Assembly: GCF_002088275.1 (NCBI RefSeq)
Contig: NZ_AQQS01000021.1
Location: 1-64,000 of the forward strand
Length of the DNA: 64,000 bases
Direction: 5' to 3'
Source of the DNA: Aurantimonas sp. 22II-16-19i
GTDB lineage: Bacteria > Pseudomonadota > Alphaproteobacteria > Rhizobiales > Rhizobiaceae
The notes under the pieces were generated by a model that was given only the letters and a program-made list of their open reading frames with translations, searched no databases and had not been told where the DNA came from. Of this stretch, positions 18,871 to 27,710 are shown one piece after another. How positions within the stretch are numbered: position 1 is the first letter of the stretch; each line of letters begins with the position of its first letter. The translations under genes were made by a program, and so were the position numbers.

Positions 18871-19473
18871 TCAGGCGCAGCGGCCGCGGACCGAGACCTC
18901 TTCCTTCTTGTCGCCCCAGAAGACCGTCATCTTACCGGTGTATTCGATGTGATCGTCCAGCATCTGCGTCCCCGTGAGGACGAGACCGACGCTGATGCGC
19001 GGCTCGCCGGCCGCCCGCCAGTTGGTGACGACCGCCCCGTCCTTGCCGGCCGCGGTCTTGCCCTTTTCCAGCTCCCGCACGAGGCCGTTGGCCATCACGT
19101 AGCCGCGCTCGAGGGGCTGGCCCTCGCCGGCGTGGTCGGCGACCATGGTGACGAAGACGAAGCTTGTGTAGCCGTCATCGGCCTGCTCGTTCGTGCCGGG
19201 CCTGGGCAGCGCTTCCGGCTTGCCGCCGGCATCGGTCCGCACGAAGGCGCAACGGCTGGCGATCGGCGCCCAGTCGAGCCGGCCGAGATTGAGCCCGCGC
19301 GGGGTCAGGCCGGAGGACGGCTCCTGGCTCTGGCCGGGCTTGGGCGCGGCGAAGGGCGACGATTCCAGATCGATTCCGCCGGACGGCGGATCCTGGGCGA
19401 ACGCGTCTGCGGCCACGAGAAGAACGGTTGCGGCGACGATCGCCCGCCAGCGGCCTTTCTCTGTCCTCGTCAT
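18871..19473 (-). CDS. Hypothetical periplasmic protein
   Basis: A 200-residue protein with a signal peptide (RWRAIVAATVLLVAADAFAQ, cleaved after AFA near residue 26). The mature part begins with a Pro/Ser-rich linker (27-60) and continues as a probable beta-sandwich with single cysteines near 75 and 199 (ASRCAF, GRCA) that could form a disulfide. No family is recognised. The start ATG at 19473 gives the signal peptide; upstream extension in this frame is Arg-rich shadow. It lies 37 bases downstream of the priA stop in the same orientation and could be read from the same transcript. Confidence 0.65.
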   Translation of the reverse strand: MTRTEKGRWRAIVAATVLLVAADAFAQDPPSGGIDLESSPFAAPKPGQSQEPSSGLTPRGLNLGRLDWAPIASRCAFVRTDAGGKPEALPRPGTNEQADDGYTSFVFVTMVADHAGEGQPLERGYVMANGLVRELEKGKTAAGKDGAVVTNWRAAGEPRISVGLVLTGTQMLDDHIEYTGKMTVFWGDKKEEVSVRGRCA

Positions 19474-19510
19474 GTCGATACCTCGGAACCTCGCCCCTGC
19501 CCCGGATGTC

Positions 19511-21700
19511 TCACAGAAAGCTCTGTGGGTCCATGTCGATTTGTATCTGGACCGAGCCGCGCGGGCGCGGCGCGTTCGCCAGCGTCTCGCGCAGATAGGC
19601 CTGGATCGGCGCCCGCCGGCTGGCCTCGACGAGGAGCCGGAACCGGTGCCGCCCGCGCACCACGGCAAGCGGCGCCTCGGCCGGCCCGAGCATCTCGATC
19701 TCCGGCGCCTCGGGCGCCGCCTTGCGGATTTCCCGGGCATGGGCTTCGGCGTCCCTGCGGCTGTCGGCCGAGACGATGATCGCCGCGAGCCGGCCGAAGG
19801 GCGGCAGGGCGCTGCGCCGGCGCTCGTCGATCTCGCTGTCGTAGAAGCTCTCGGGATCGGCCGCGACGAGGGCCTGCATGACCGGATGCTGGGGCTGGAA
19901 GGTCTGGATCAGTCCGCGGCTGGCGAGCCCCGTGCGCCCGGCGCGGCCGGTCACCTGATGGAGCAGCTGGAAGGTGCGCTCGGCGGCCCGCGGATCGCCG
20001 TTGGCAAGGCCGAGATCGGCGTCGATCGCGCCGACCAGCGTCATCTTCGGAAAATGATGGCCTTTCGCCACCAGTTGGGTGCCGATCACGATGTCGGCCT
20101 CACCGTCGGCGACGGCTTCGAGTTCACGGCGCAGCCGGCGCGGGCCGCCGGCGATGTCGGAGGACAGGACGATGGTGCGCGCCTCGGGAAAGTCTTCCAC
20201 CATCTCCTCGGCGATCCGCTCCACCCCCGGGCCGCAGGCGACGAGATGATCCAGCGTGCCGCATTCGGGGCAGGCTTCGGGGCGGGGCGTCGAGAAGCCG
20301 CAATGGTGGCACTGGAGGACGCCCCGCAGCCGGTGATCCACCAGCCAGGTCGAGCAGTTGTGGCACTGGAACCGGTGGCCGCAGACCCGGCAGAGGGTCA
20401 GGGGCGCGTATCCCCGGCGATTGAGGAACAGGAGCGCCTGTTCGCCCTTCGCCAGCGTCTTGCGGATCTCGGTCTCAAGCACCGGCGAGACGAAGCGGCC
20501 CCTCGCCGGGGGATGGCGGCGCATGTCGACGAGGGAGAGTTCGGGCAGCGCCGCATCGCCGTGCCGCGCCTTCAGCCGGACATGGGCGTAGCGGCCGCTG
20601 ACGGCGTTGACGCGGGTCTCGATGGACGGCGTCGCCGAGGCGAGGACGATGGGAAAGCCGCCGAGCGAGGCACGCACCACCGCCATGTCGCGGGCATGGT
20701 AGAAGGTGCGGTCCTCCTGCTTGTAGGCGGGGTCGTGCTCCTCGTCGACGACGATGAGGCCGAGCTCCCTGAACGGCAGGAACAGCGAGGACCGCGCACC
20801 GGCGACGATCCGCACCCGGCCTTCCGCCACCTGGCGCCAGATCGCCTCGCGCTTCTTCGGCGCAACGTCCGAATGCCATTCGGCCGGCGGCGCGCCGAAG
20901 CGGGAATGGAAGCGGTCGATGAAGCTCTGGGTGAGCGCGATCTCGGGCAGGAGGATCAGCACCTGCCGGCCGGCATCGAGGGCCGCGGCGACAGCCTCGA
21001 AATAGACCTCGGTCTTGCCGGAGCCGGTGGCGCCCTCGAGCAGCAGCGGCTGGAAGCGTGCCTTTTCGACCGCCGCGACGAGGTCGCCGGCGGCCTTCGC
21101 CTGATCCTCGCTGAGAGTGGCGCGGCCATAGCCCGTATCGGGCTCGGGGACGGCCGGCGGCGGCGGAAAGCGCACGGTCCTGAAGACGCCCTGCTTCAGG
21201 AGCCCGTCGACGACCGAGGTGCTGACGCCGGCCGCATGGGCGAGCCCGCTCTTCGACCAGGCGGGGGCATCCTCGGCCGCCGAAAGCACGCGCTTTCGCG
21301 CGGGCGTGACGCGATCCGGCGCCTCGCCCGTCGCCTCGATCCCCTCGATCCACGCCTCGGGATCGAAGGCCGCCGGAGCCCTCAGAGCCATCCGCACGAC
21401 GAGGCCCGGCGGCGACAGCGTGTAGTCGGCGACCCAGTCGACGAAGCGGCGCATGGTCTCGTCCAGCGGCGGGCAGTCGAAGACGTGGGTGATCGGCCGA
21501 AGCTTCCTCGCATCCACCGCATCCGTCGGCCCGTCCCAGACGACGCCGGCCACCTGGCGCGGCCCGAGCGGCACCTGGACGATCGAGCCCGGACGCACGA
21601 CCATCCCCTCCGGCACCGTATAGGAATAGGGCCGGTCGGCGGGCAGCGGCACCAGGACGGGAACCACGGCTTCGGGAAAGAGCTGGTCGGTGAGGTTCAA
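19511..21700 (-). CDS. priA: PriA, primosomal replication restart helicase
   Basis: A 3'-to-5' DNA helicase that reloads the replisome at collapsed forks. From the TTG at 21700 the protein has 729 residues, close to the 732 of the Escherichia coli protein; GGAG lies five bases upstream, and the longer frame from 21949 is Arg/Pro-rich and unsupported. The N-terminal DNA-binding part has VPVLVPLPADRPYSY. Walker A is GATGSGKTEVYFEA, Walker B is VDEEHD. The zinc-binding cysteines are in CRVCGHRFQCHNC and CHHCG...CPECG. The C-terminus is GRAGR-type helicase followed by VQIQIDMDP. Confidence 0.95.
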   Translation of the reverse strand: MNLTDQLFPEAVVPVLVPLPADRPYSYTVPEGMVVRPGSIVQVPLGPRQVAGVVWDGPTDAVDARKLRPITHVFDCPPLDETMRRFVDWVADYTLSPPGLVVRMALRAPAAFDPEAWIEGIEATGEAPDRVTPARKRVLSAAEDAPAWSKSGLAHAAGVSTSVVDGLLKQGVFRTVRFPPPPAVPEPDTGYGRATLSEDQAKAAGDLVAAVEKARFQPLLLEGATGSGKTEVYFEAVAAALDAGRQVLILLPEIALTQSFIDRFHSRFGAPPAEWHSDVAPKKREAIWRQVAEGRVRIVAGARSSLFLPFRELGLIVVDEEHDPAYKQEDRTFYHARDMAVVRASLGGFPIVLASATPSIETRVNAVSGRYAHVRLKARHGDAALPELSLVDMRRHPPARGRFVSPVLETEIRKTLAKGEQALLFLNRRGYAPLTLCRVCGHRFQCHNCSTWLVDHRLRGVLQCHHCGFSTPRPEACPECGTLDHLVACGPGVERIAEEMVEDFPEARTIVLSSDIAGGPRRLRRELEAVADGEADIVIGTQLVAKGHHFPKMTLVGAIDADLGLANGDPRAAERTFQLLHQVTGRAGRTGLASRGLIQTFQPQHPVMQALVAADPESFYDSEIDERRRSALPPFGRLAAIIVSADSRRDAEAHAREIRKAAPEAPEIEMLGPAEAPLAVVRGRHRFRLLVEASRRAPIQAYLRETLANAPRPRGSVQIQIDMDPQSFL

Positions 21701-21995
21701 CGGGGCTCCACGATGGGAAACGGCGCGGGTCTGCGGCGGGCCGGCCGGATATGGGGGTGGCTCGCGCCGGGCGGCAAGCCGCGATCGACCCGCCCGGGGC
21801 GCCTGCCGCTCCAGAGCGCGGGCCGAATGCCTCCACGACCGCGGCGCCGAAGCGAGTCGCGGGTCCCAGTCTACGATCCGGGCCCGGAAGTTGAAACCGC
21901 TTCGCGGGGGCGGACCACCGCCGCTGCCGAGACGGCCGACGCTTCGCAAGGCCGCAATGGCGCCGGGTCACTGCGGCAGGGTCACCGCCGCAGGG

Positions 21996-23249
21996 TCACG
22001 GCGCCGGGTGGACGGCGGCGATCGCGGCGAGGAAGCCGCTCCTGGGCAGCGCCGGAAGCTTCGACAGATCGACCGACAGATCCTGGGGCGGCACGTCGTA
22101 GTCGACCTCGCGGACCATGGCGGCGAGCACCGCCTCCATGATGCGGATGGTCGCCCATTCGCCGGGGCAGCGGTGGTTGGCGAAGTGGTCGCCGCCGCCC
22201 TGCGGGATGAGAGTGTAGGCGTCGCCGGGGCCGGAGAGGAAACGGTCGGGGAGGAATTCCTCCGCCTGCGGCCAGACGGCCTCGTGATGGGTGGTGCCGT
22301 AGAGATCGAGGAGGAAGCGATCGCCAGCCTCGAAGCGGTGCCCCTGCCAGTCGAAGCCGTGGCGGGCGATGCCGGCGACGACGGGAAAGAACGGCGTCAG
22401 CCGCCGCACTTCCTGGACGAAGGCGTGGCGGTAGTCGCTCTCGGCGGCAAGCCGCGGCCGCAGCTCCGGATGATCGCGCAGCGCCGCCATGAGAAAGACC
22501 AGGTAGCGCGCGACCGCGAAGATCGGGCGGACGACGTTGAGGAGTTCGACGGTGCAGACCTCCGGCGCGAGGAGATGCCCGGACAGGTCGCGGTGGGCGG
22601 TGACGATCCCCAGCGCCCGGTCGGGATCGGCCGCGACCCTGCCGGCGCGCACCTCGTCGACGATGTGCCGGATCATCGCCTCGGCCTTCCTGCGCCGGCC
22701 GCGGGCGATCCAGTTCATCGGGCCGGGATGTCCCGCCTCCGCGATCATCGCGCCGAGCTCGTCGGCAAGGTCGGCGAGTTCCTCGACCGCGAGTTCGATG
22801 CCGGCCCAGCGGCAGGCCGTCCGGGTGAGAACATGCCGGAACACGTCGTGCAGGGCGACGGGGCCGAGACCGGCGAGGCCCTGCAGCTGCTCGAGGAGAT
22901 CGCCGCGCACGAAGGCGGCGAGTTCGCCGAGCCGCGCCTCGCTCATCATCGTCAGAAACATCGCCTTGCGGCAGCGATGCGCCGCCCCGTCCAGCGTCGC
23001 GACGCTGCCTTCGTCCTGCAGGAGATGCAGGACGAAGGTCGGCAGCGCGCCGTTGCGGGTCATCCGGTCCGGCTCGTAGAACATCCGCGCGGCGTCCGGT
23101 CCGCGCATGCAGTAGTAGGTCTCGCCGAGGAGGCGCGCCGCAAAGATCTCCGAGCCGAAGCGGCGGCAGCGAACGGCGACGAATTCATAGCCCTCGCTCT
23201 GAAGCGCGACCGAACTGTCGAGGACGTCGTCCTTCGGAATTTGGGGCAT
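21996..23249 (-). CDS. CYP152-like cytochrome P450 fatty-acid peroxygenase
   Basis: A 417-residue P450 resembling the CYP152 peroxygenases, which use hydrogen peroxide to hydroxylate or decarboxylate fatty acids. The heme-binding loop is QGGGDHFANHRCPGEW, with the short spacing and the HRCPGE form typical of CYP152 rather than FxxGxxxCxG. The helix I region FAVARYLVF lacks the usual acid-Thr pair, and RRLTPFFPVV corresponds to the family's ExxR-FFP segment. ATG at 23249 is preceded by GCAGGGA, so the frame's earlier start at 23300 was not used. It lies between priA and the aldolase gene, on the opposite strand to the latter. Substrate unknown. Confidence 0.85.
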   Translation of the reverse strand: MPQIPKDDVLDSSVALQSEGYEFVAVRCRRFGSEIFAARLLGETYYCMRGPDAARMFYEPDRMTRNGALPTFVLHLLQDEGSVATLDGAAHRCRKAMFLTMMSEARLGELAAFVRGDLLEQLQGLAGLGPVALHDVFRHVLTRTACRWAGIELAVEELADLADELGAMIAEAGHPGPMNWIARGRRRKAEAMIRHIVDEVRAGRVAADPDRALGIVTAHRDLSGHLLAPEVCTVELLNVVRPIFAVARYLVFLMAALRDHPELRPRLAAESDYRHAFVQEVRRLTPFFPVVAGIARHGFDWQGHRFEAGDRFLLDLYGTTHHEAVWPQAEEFLPDRFLSGPGDAYTLIPQGGGDHFANHRCPGEWATIRIMEAVLAAMVREVDYDVPPQDLSVDLSKLPALPRSGFLAAIAAVHPAP

Positions 23250-23444
23250 GGCGGGCTTCCCTGCGAGGCTGATGGTGCTTGCAGGAGTCACATTTGCCAT
23301 TTCGCGGCGGGGTCAAGCTATTGAGACCGTGGCCAATCCGGCGGGTTCCATCCGAACTTGCGCCCCCCATATGGCATTGGAGCCGGACAACCTGCTAAGG
23401 AGGCCGCATCCCGTGGCCAGACTCATCTTCCGGAGGGCACTCCC

Positions 23445-24098
23445 ATGAAATTCTTCGTCGATACCGCCGACGTCGCCGAGATCCGCGAGCTGGCGGAAGC
23501 CGGCCTGCTCGATGGCGTCACCACCAACCCGTCGCTGATCAAGAAGGCCAACCGGCCGATGACGGACATCATCGCCGAGATCTGCGAGATCGTCGACGGC
23601 CCGGTCTCGGCCGAGGTCGCCGCCATCGAGGCGCAGGAGATGATCCGCGAGGGCAAGTTCCTCGCCGGCATCGCCGACAACGTCTGCATCAAGCTGCCGC
23701 TGACTATGGACGGGCTGAAGGCCTGCAACGAGCTGACCAACGAGGGCTACCTCGTCAACGTCACGCTCTGCTTCTCCGCCGTCCAGGCGCTGCTCGCCGC
23801 CAAGGCCGGCGCGACCTTCATCTCGCCCTTCATCGGCCGCCTCGACGACATCAATCTCGACGGCATGGAGCTGATCGCCGACATCCGCCGGATCTACGAC
23901 AATTACGGCTTCGACACCGAGATCCTCGCCGCCTCGATCCGCACGATGAACCACGTGCGCGAGGCCGCCCTGATCGGCGCCGACGTCGCGACGGTGCCGC
24001 CGGCGACGCTGAAGGGCCTCGTCAAGCACCCGCTGACGGACAAGGGCCTCGAGACCTTCCTCGCCGACTGGAAGGCGACCGGCCAGACCATCGGCTGA
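23445..24098 (+). CDS. fsa: Fructose-6-phosphate aldolase / transaldolase (TalC/MipB family)
   Basis: A 217-residue small transaldolase of the TalC/FSA type acting on dihydroxyacetone units in sugar phosphate metabolism. The sequence starts [18 protein letters not shown], has DGVTTNPSL, the Schiff-base lysine in NVCIKLPLT, and [11 protein letters not shown], plus [12 protein letters not shown]. The ATG at 23445 has CGGAGGG upstream. Whether it is a transaldolase or fructose-6-phosphate aldolase cannot be decided by eye. A strong terminator follows. Confidence 0.93.
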   Translation: MKFFVDTADVAEIRELAEAGLLDGVTTNPSLIKKANRPMTDIIAEICEIVDGPVSAEVAAIEAQEMIREGKFLAGIADNVCIKLPLTMDGLKACNELTNEGYLVNVTLCFSAVQALLAAKAGATFISPFIGRLDDINLDGMELIADIRRIYDNYGFDTEILAASIRTMNHVREAALIGADVATVPPATLKGLVKHPLTDKGLETFLADWKATGQTIG

Positions 24099-24146
24099 GG
24101 CGGCGATACGCCTTCCTGCCTTGCGGCGACCGCGATAAAATGGCTG

Positions 24147-24185
24147 GGCCGGCCCCTTCCCTTCAGAGGGTGGGCCGGCCTTTTT
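24147..24185 (+). terminator. Rho-independent terminator after fsa
   Basis: Stem GGCCGGCCC (24147-24155) pairs with GGGCCGGCC (24172-24180), extended by CCC/GGG inside the loop, and is followed by TTTTT (24181-24185). It ends the aldolase transcript 49 bases after the stop codon. Confidence 0.9.
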
Positions 24186-24360
24186 GCGACGATCGCGGCC
24201 GGCCTAGCCCCCGGCGCCAACGGGTGCCCACCATCCTCGCCCAGCCGGAAATGCTGCCGAACAGCGCGGCAAGCATGAGAGGCAGAGCGGCCAGATCGAA
24301 CTGGCTCGACAGGGGCGGCTCCGCTCGGATCACCGGGCGGACGAAAAAGGGCGACGCCAT
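24163..24360 (-). CDS. Possible small membrane protein (doubtful)
   Basis: A 65-codon frame with one hydrophobic segment (AALPLMLAALFGSISGWA) followed by a basic tail. It fills the gap between fsa and dps, but its 3' end runs through the fsa terminator, no clear ribosome-binding site precedes it, and no family is recognised. It may be a chance frame. Confidence 0.25.
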   Translation of the reverse strand: MASPFFVRPVIRAEPPLSSQFDLAALPLMLAALFGSISGWARMVGTRWRRGLGRPRSSQKGRPTL

Positions 24361-24420
24361 GCGCCGCCCTCCGGGGTCATCAGGATCGCTCCACGCCCGA
24401 CCGGGCGCGCTTCCAGCCGA

Positions 24421-24948
24421 TCAGGACTGGAAGTGGCTCTCCATGAAGTAGATCGACTTGTCGAGACCGCGCCCGACGGCGGTGAGCAAGTCCTCGGTCA
24501 GGGGATCGCCGGCCTCGGAGGCCTCCTCGATGCCCTTCTCCACCGCCGCGCTCCAGGCGGCGTAGCTCTCGGTGAGACGCTTCAGGTGATCCTCGGACTT
24601 GACGAGGTCGAGCGGGTAAGGCTCGAGAATCGAGTTCTCCACCGCCGCCTGCACCGTGCCGTGGGCCTGGCCGCCGATCGCCGTCAGGCGCTCGGCGATG
24701 GTGTCGACATAGCCTTCGGTCAATTCGTGCAGCTCGTCGAACAGCTTGTGCACGGCGATGAAGTTCATGCCCTTGACGTTCCAGTGGGCCTGTTTGGTCT
24801 GGTAGGTGATGTCGACCGCCGTCGCCAGGTGAACCTGCAAGAGCTCGACCATCGAGCCGCGGATGTTCTCGGAAATCGGGTTCTTGGTCGGATGGAGATT
24901 GGTCTTGCCGGTCTTCTCGGCTTTGTCGCTCTTGTTGCCCTTGGCCAT
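24421..24948 (-). CDS. dps: Dps, DNA-protection during starvation ferritin-like protein
   Basis: A 175-residue Dps miniferritin that oxidises and stores iron with hydrogen peroxide and coats DNA in stress. The ferroxidase ligands appear in YQTKQAHWNVKG (His), FDELHELTEGYVDTIAERL (Asp/Glu), matching the inter-subunit site of the family. A Lys-rich N-terminus (AKGNKSDKAEKTGKTN) is a likely DNA-binding tail. The ATG at 24948 was preferred because GAAGGGA lies just upstream. Divergent from the SDR gene; no OxyR or Fur site was identified in the ~210 bases between them. Confidence 0.95.
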   Translation of the reverse strand: MAKGNKSDKAEKTGKTNLHPTKNPISENIRGSMVELLQVHLATAVDITYQTKQAHWNVKGMNFIAVHKLFDELHELTEGYVDTIAERLTAIGGQAHGTVQAAVENSILEPYPLDLVKSEDHLKRLTESYAAWSAAVEKGIEEASEAGDPLTEDLLTAVGRGLDKSIYFMESHFQS

Positions 24949-25162
24949 CGGTGGTCCCTTCTCGAACATGGAAACGCGGACGGACCGTCGGTGACGGCCC
25001 GCGCGAAAACTCGCTCGATAACCAATGCGAGGGGCCGAAGTTCCGAAAATGATCCCGCACTCCGGCCCAAACGTCTCCCCCGCCGAAAGCCGGCTCGCTG
25101 CGGTTGCACGGCCCGCCCTCCGCGCCAGATGCGATCCAGATCAGTCAAGGGAGACAGCCACG

Positions 25163-25837
25163 ATGAAGACGATGCTCATCACCGGCGCGTCGAGCGGCAT
25201 CGGCGCGGCGACGGCGAGGCGCGCCGTCGAGGCCGGCTACCGGGTGGGACTCGCCGCCCGGCGCAAGGAGAAGCTCGACGGGCTCGTCGACGAGCTTGGC
25301 CCGGACAACGCCCTGGCGGTCGGCTGCGACGTCACCGATTTCGCGTCCCAGCAGACCGCCGTCGCGGCCGTGATCGAGCGCTTCGGCGGCCTTAACGCTC
25401 TTTTCGCCAATGCCGGCGTCGGCGCCACGGGCTCCGGCACCGCCGGCGGCGATCCGGCGGAATGGCGGCAGATGGTGCTGACGAACGTTCTTGGTGTCAT
25501 GTACAGTGTCAAGGCCGCGTACGAGGCGATCGCCGCCGCCCGGGGGCATATCCTCATCACCAGCTCCGGCGCCGGGCGCAAGGTCATCCCCGGTTCGGTC
25601 TATGGCGCGACCAAATGGGCGATGTCGGGCTATGGCGCAAACCTGCGCGAGGAGATGCGGGAGAAAGGCGTGAAGGTGACGCTGATCGAGCCCGGCATGG
25701 TCGACACGCCGTTCTTCGACGAACCGAAGCCGGGCGCCCTCGTCGCCGACGACATCGCCCGGGCCGTGATCTATGCCCTGTCGCAGCCGGAGAACGTCCT
25801 CGCCGGCGAGATCTGGGTCGAGCCGCTCAGGCGTTGA
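25163..25837 (+). CDS. Short-chain dehydrogenase/reductase
   Basis: A 224-residue classical SDR, NAD(P)-dependent, substrate unknown. The cofactor motif is TGASSGIG (about residues 7-14), NAG appears in FANAGVG, the catalytic Ser is in ITSSGAG, and the YxxxK motif is YGATK with the following WAMSGY. The C-terminal EPGMVDTPFF is typical. The Arg residues after the second strand (AARRKEK) favour NADPH. AAGGGAGA precedes the ATG at 25163. Single gene, convergent with msrA. Confidence 0.9.
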   Translation: MKTMLITGASSGIGAATARRAVEAGYRVGLAARRKEKLDGLVDELGPDNALAVGCDVTDFASQQTAVAAVIERFGGLNALFANAGVGATGSGTAGGDPAEWRQMVLTNVLGVMYSVKAAYEAIAAARGHILITSSGAGRKVIPGSVYGATKWAMSGYGANLREEMREKGVKVTLIEPGMVDTPFFDEPKPGALVADDIARAVIYALSQPENVLAGEIWVEPLRR

Positions 25838-25924
25838 GGGCGGCGCCGCGGCGGGTCCGCCTCCCGATCCGTCGCGTCGTGGCCGGACGGGCCAGTGCCG
25901 CCCGGCTTTCGCGGAAGGCCAGCC

Positions 25925-26545
25925 TCAGCCCATGTGCTCCTTGATGCCCATGAAGGCCTTGTCGCCCCAGACCGACTCGACCCGCGAATTGCGCCCGCAG
26001 CCGGTGCGATAGTACTTATATTTCAGCGGGTTCTTCTTGTAGTAGTCCTGATGGTAGCCCTCGGCGTCCCAGAATTTCGGGGCCGTGGTGACCTCGGTCG
26101 CCACCTCGCCGAGATCCTTCTTCACCGCCGCCTCGGAGGCCTTCGCCTCCTTCAGCTGCTCGTCCGACGTCGCATAGATCGCGGTGGTGTAGGCGTAGCC
26201 GCGGTCGCAGAACTGGCCGCCGGCGTCAGTCGGATCGACCGAGTGCCAGAACACCTCCAGCAGCTTGTCGTAGCTGACCTTGGAGGGGTCGTAGGTGATC
26301 CGGACCGCCTCGCGGAACCCCTCGTGGTCGTAATAGGTCGGGTTCTGGGCTTCGCCGCCGATATAGCCGGACGTCGTGTCGAGGACGCCGGCGACATGGT
26401 CGAAATCGCTCTCGACGCACCAGAAACAGCCGCCGGCGAAGATCGCCGTCTCGCTCGTCTGGGCGCCCGCAGTGCCCGGAAGCGCCGCCAGACCGAGCCA
26501 CAGCGCGGCCGCGCCCGCGAGCACCGAAGAAATTGTCCGCTTCAT
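25925..26545 (-). CDS. msrA: MsrA, periplasmic peptide methionine (S)-S-oxide reductase
   Basis: A 206-residue MsrA that reduces methionine sulfoxide. The catalytic Cys is in GGCFWCVE, followed by GYIGGE, YYDHEGFREAV, SVDPTDAGGQFCDRG and YHQDYY. A signal peptide (SSVLAGAAALWLGLAALPGTAGA) indicates export, so it probably repairs periplasmic proteins. A further Cys near the C-terminus (TGCG) may be the resolving Cys. ATG 26545 has GGAGACGG upstream; the longer frame is Arg-rich and not used. Confidence 0.93.
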   Translation of the reverse strand: MKRTISSVLAGAAALWLGLAALPGTAGAQTSETAIFAGGCFWCVESDFDHVAGVLDTTSGYIGGEAQNPTYYDHEGFREAVRITYDPSKVSYDKLLEVFWHSVDPTDAGGQFCDRGYAYTTAIYATSDEQLKEAKASEAAVKKDLGEVATEVTTAPKFWDAEGYHQDYYKKNPLKYKYYRTGCGRNSRVESVWGDKAFMGIKEHMG

Positions 26546-26868
26546 AACCGTCTCCATTCCCGTCTCCAGGATCGCCCATACCCGGTGCGCCCATGACCCG
26601 ATGCGCCCATGACCCGATGCGCCGCGCCGACCGGCCGCAGAGATCACCCCTCGGCAATGGTCGGCCGCAAGCCGCCGCATCGGTCGCTCGCCTGGAACTT
26701 CGCACGAAACGCCGCGATTGTTTCAAGGGGGCGAAATCACTTCCGCCGTGATCTGTCCCGGGCCAGATCCCGAACGGGGCCCCGGACAGGGTCCGGGGCC
26801 GAGGCTCGGGGCTGCCGAAGCTCCGGAGCCGATCCGGAGCCTCGAACGGTCATTCAGGTCGGCGGCGC
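26546..26868. other. Intergenic region upstream of msrA with short palindromes
   Basis: No gene is supported. The stretch contains G+C-rich palindromes, for example GCTCCGGA...TCCGGAGC near 26820-26840, that could form hairpins at the 3' end of the GlcG-like gene but lack a T run. The msrA promoter should be here, but no convincing -35/-10 pair was seen. Confidence 0.4.
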
Positions 26869-27294
26869 TCAGCCGCCGTCGGCCGCAAAACCCGCCGCCT
26901 CGATGCCGGCGATCGCCGCCGCCTCGTCGTTGTCCGAGGTGTCGCCGGTGACGCCGACGGCGCCGAGGATGGCGCCGCCCTCGCCCTTCACCAGCACGCC
27001 GCCCGGGACCGGCACCAGCACGCCCTTGGCCAGCGCGTTCATCGCCTGGATGAAATAGGCCTGCTCCTCGGCCCGCTTGCCGAGGGCGCGCGAGCCCATG
27101 CCGAGGCCGATCGCCCCGTTGGCCTTGCCGATGGCGATGTCCGGCCGCATGCGCGACGAGCCGTCCGAGCGTTCGAGGGCGATCAGCGCACCGCCGGCAT
27201 CGAGGACGGCGACGGTGAGCGGCTTGAAGCCCTTGGCGATGCCGGTCTTCAGGGTCTCGGCGACGATGATGCGGGCCTTGTCGAGCGTCAGCAT
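26869..27294 (-). CDS. GlcG/HbpS-like (DUF336) protein
   Basis: A 141-residue member of the GlcG/HbpS family, small proteins of an alpha/beta (profilin-like) fold linked to heme binding or degradation and to glycolate operons; the biochemical role is not firmly set. Family patterns visible are LTVAVLDAGGALIALERSDG, the K-x-x-A-x-G helix IGKANGAIGLGMGSR, VPVPGGVLVKGEGGAILGAVGVTG and the final DNDEAAAIAGIEAAG. The ATG at 27294 has GAAGGAGA upstream. Transcribed alone. Confidence 0.85.
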   Translation of the reverse strand: MLTLDKARIIVAETLKTGIAKGFKPLTVAVLDAGGALIALERSDGSSRMRPDIAIGKANGAIGLGMGSRALGKRAEEQAYFIQAMNALAKGVLVPVPGGVLVKGEGGAILGAVGVTGDTSDNDEAAAIAGIEAAGFAADGG

Positions 27295-27430
27295 GGAATC
27301 TCCTTCGTGTTCGATGCCCGAAGATAGGCGACGGGACGGCGCTGTCAGCCGGAAACTGCAATGTCCGTTGCGAAGGGCGGATCGACGGGGCGGCGGCCGT
27401 AGCATCTTGCGCGGCGGGCCTGATCGGTTT

Positions 27431-27642
27431 GCGCCGAGGCACCCCCCTCTGCCCTCCTGAGCCGGTCGAAGGGCGGGCATCTCCCCCACAAGGAGGGAGA
27501 TCAGTCGCGTTATCGCTTCCGCTTCCATGCCACCGATCATTGCCAACACCTCACAGTGGAGATCGAGTGCGGACCGGCGTGCCAGGCTGATCTCCCCCCT
27601 TGTGGGGGAGATGCCGGCAGGCAGAGGGGGGTGCCTTGGCGC
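27431..27642. repeat. Large intergenic inverted repeat, rhizobial palindromic type
   Basis: Left arm 27431-27504 and right arm 27587-27642 are reverse complements over most of their length (GCGCC(G/A)AGGCACCCCCCTC, then GGCATCTCCCCCACAAG and GGGAGATCAG), with an extra block of about 20 bases in the left arm and an 82-base loop. Each arm contains its own CTCCCCC/GGGGGAG palindrome. It fills most of the gap between the GlcG-like gene and the OmpA-like gene. It resembles mobile palindromic elements of rhizobial genomes; no coding capacity. Confidence 0.75.
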
Positions 27643-27710
27643 CGACGCCGGAATGCTGAAACGCCGAGGACGGCAGCGTCCCTGCAAGGAGCGGTGCCAG
27701 GCGGCGCTTC

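Noticed and set aside
19193-22141. 982-codon plus-strand frame opposite priA
   Set aside because: Shadow frame with unstructured composition; priA on the other strand is unmistakable.
24163-24360. Small membrane protein gene between fsa and dps
   Set aside because: Listed only as doubtful, since it overlaps the fsa terminator and lacks a ribosome-binding site.
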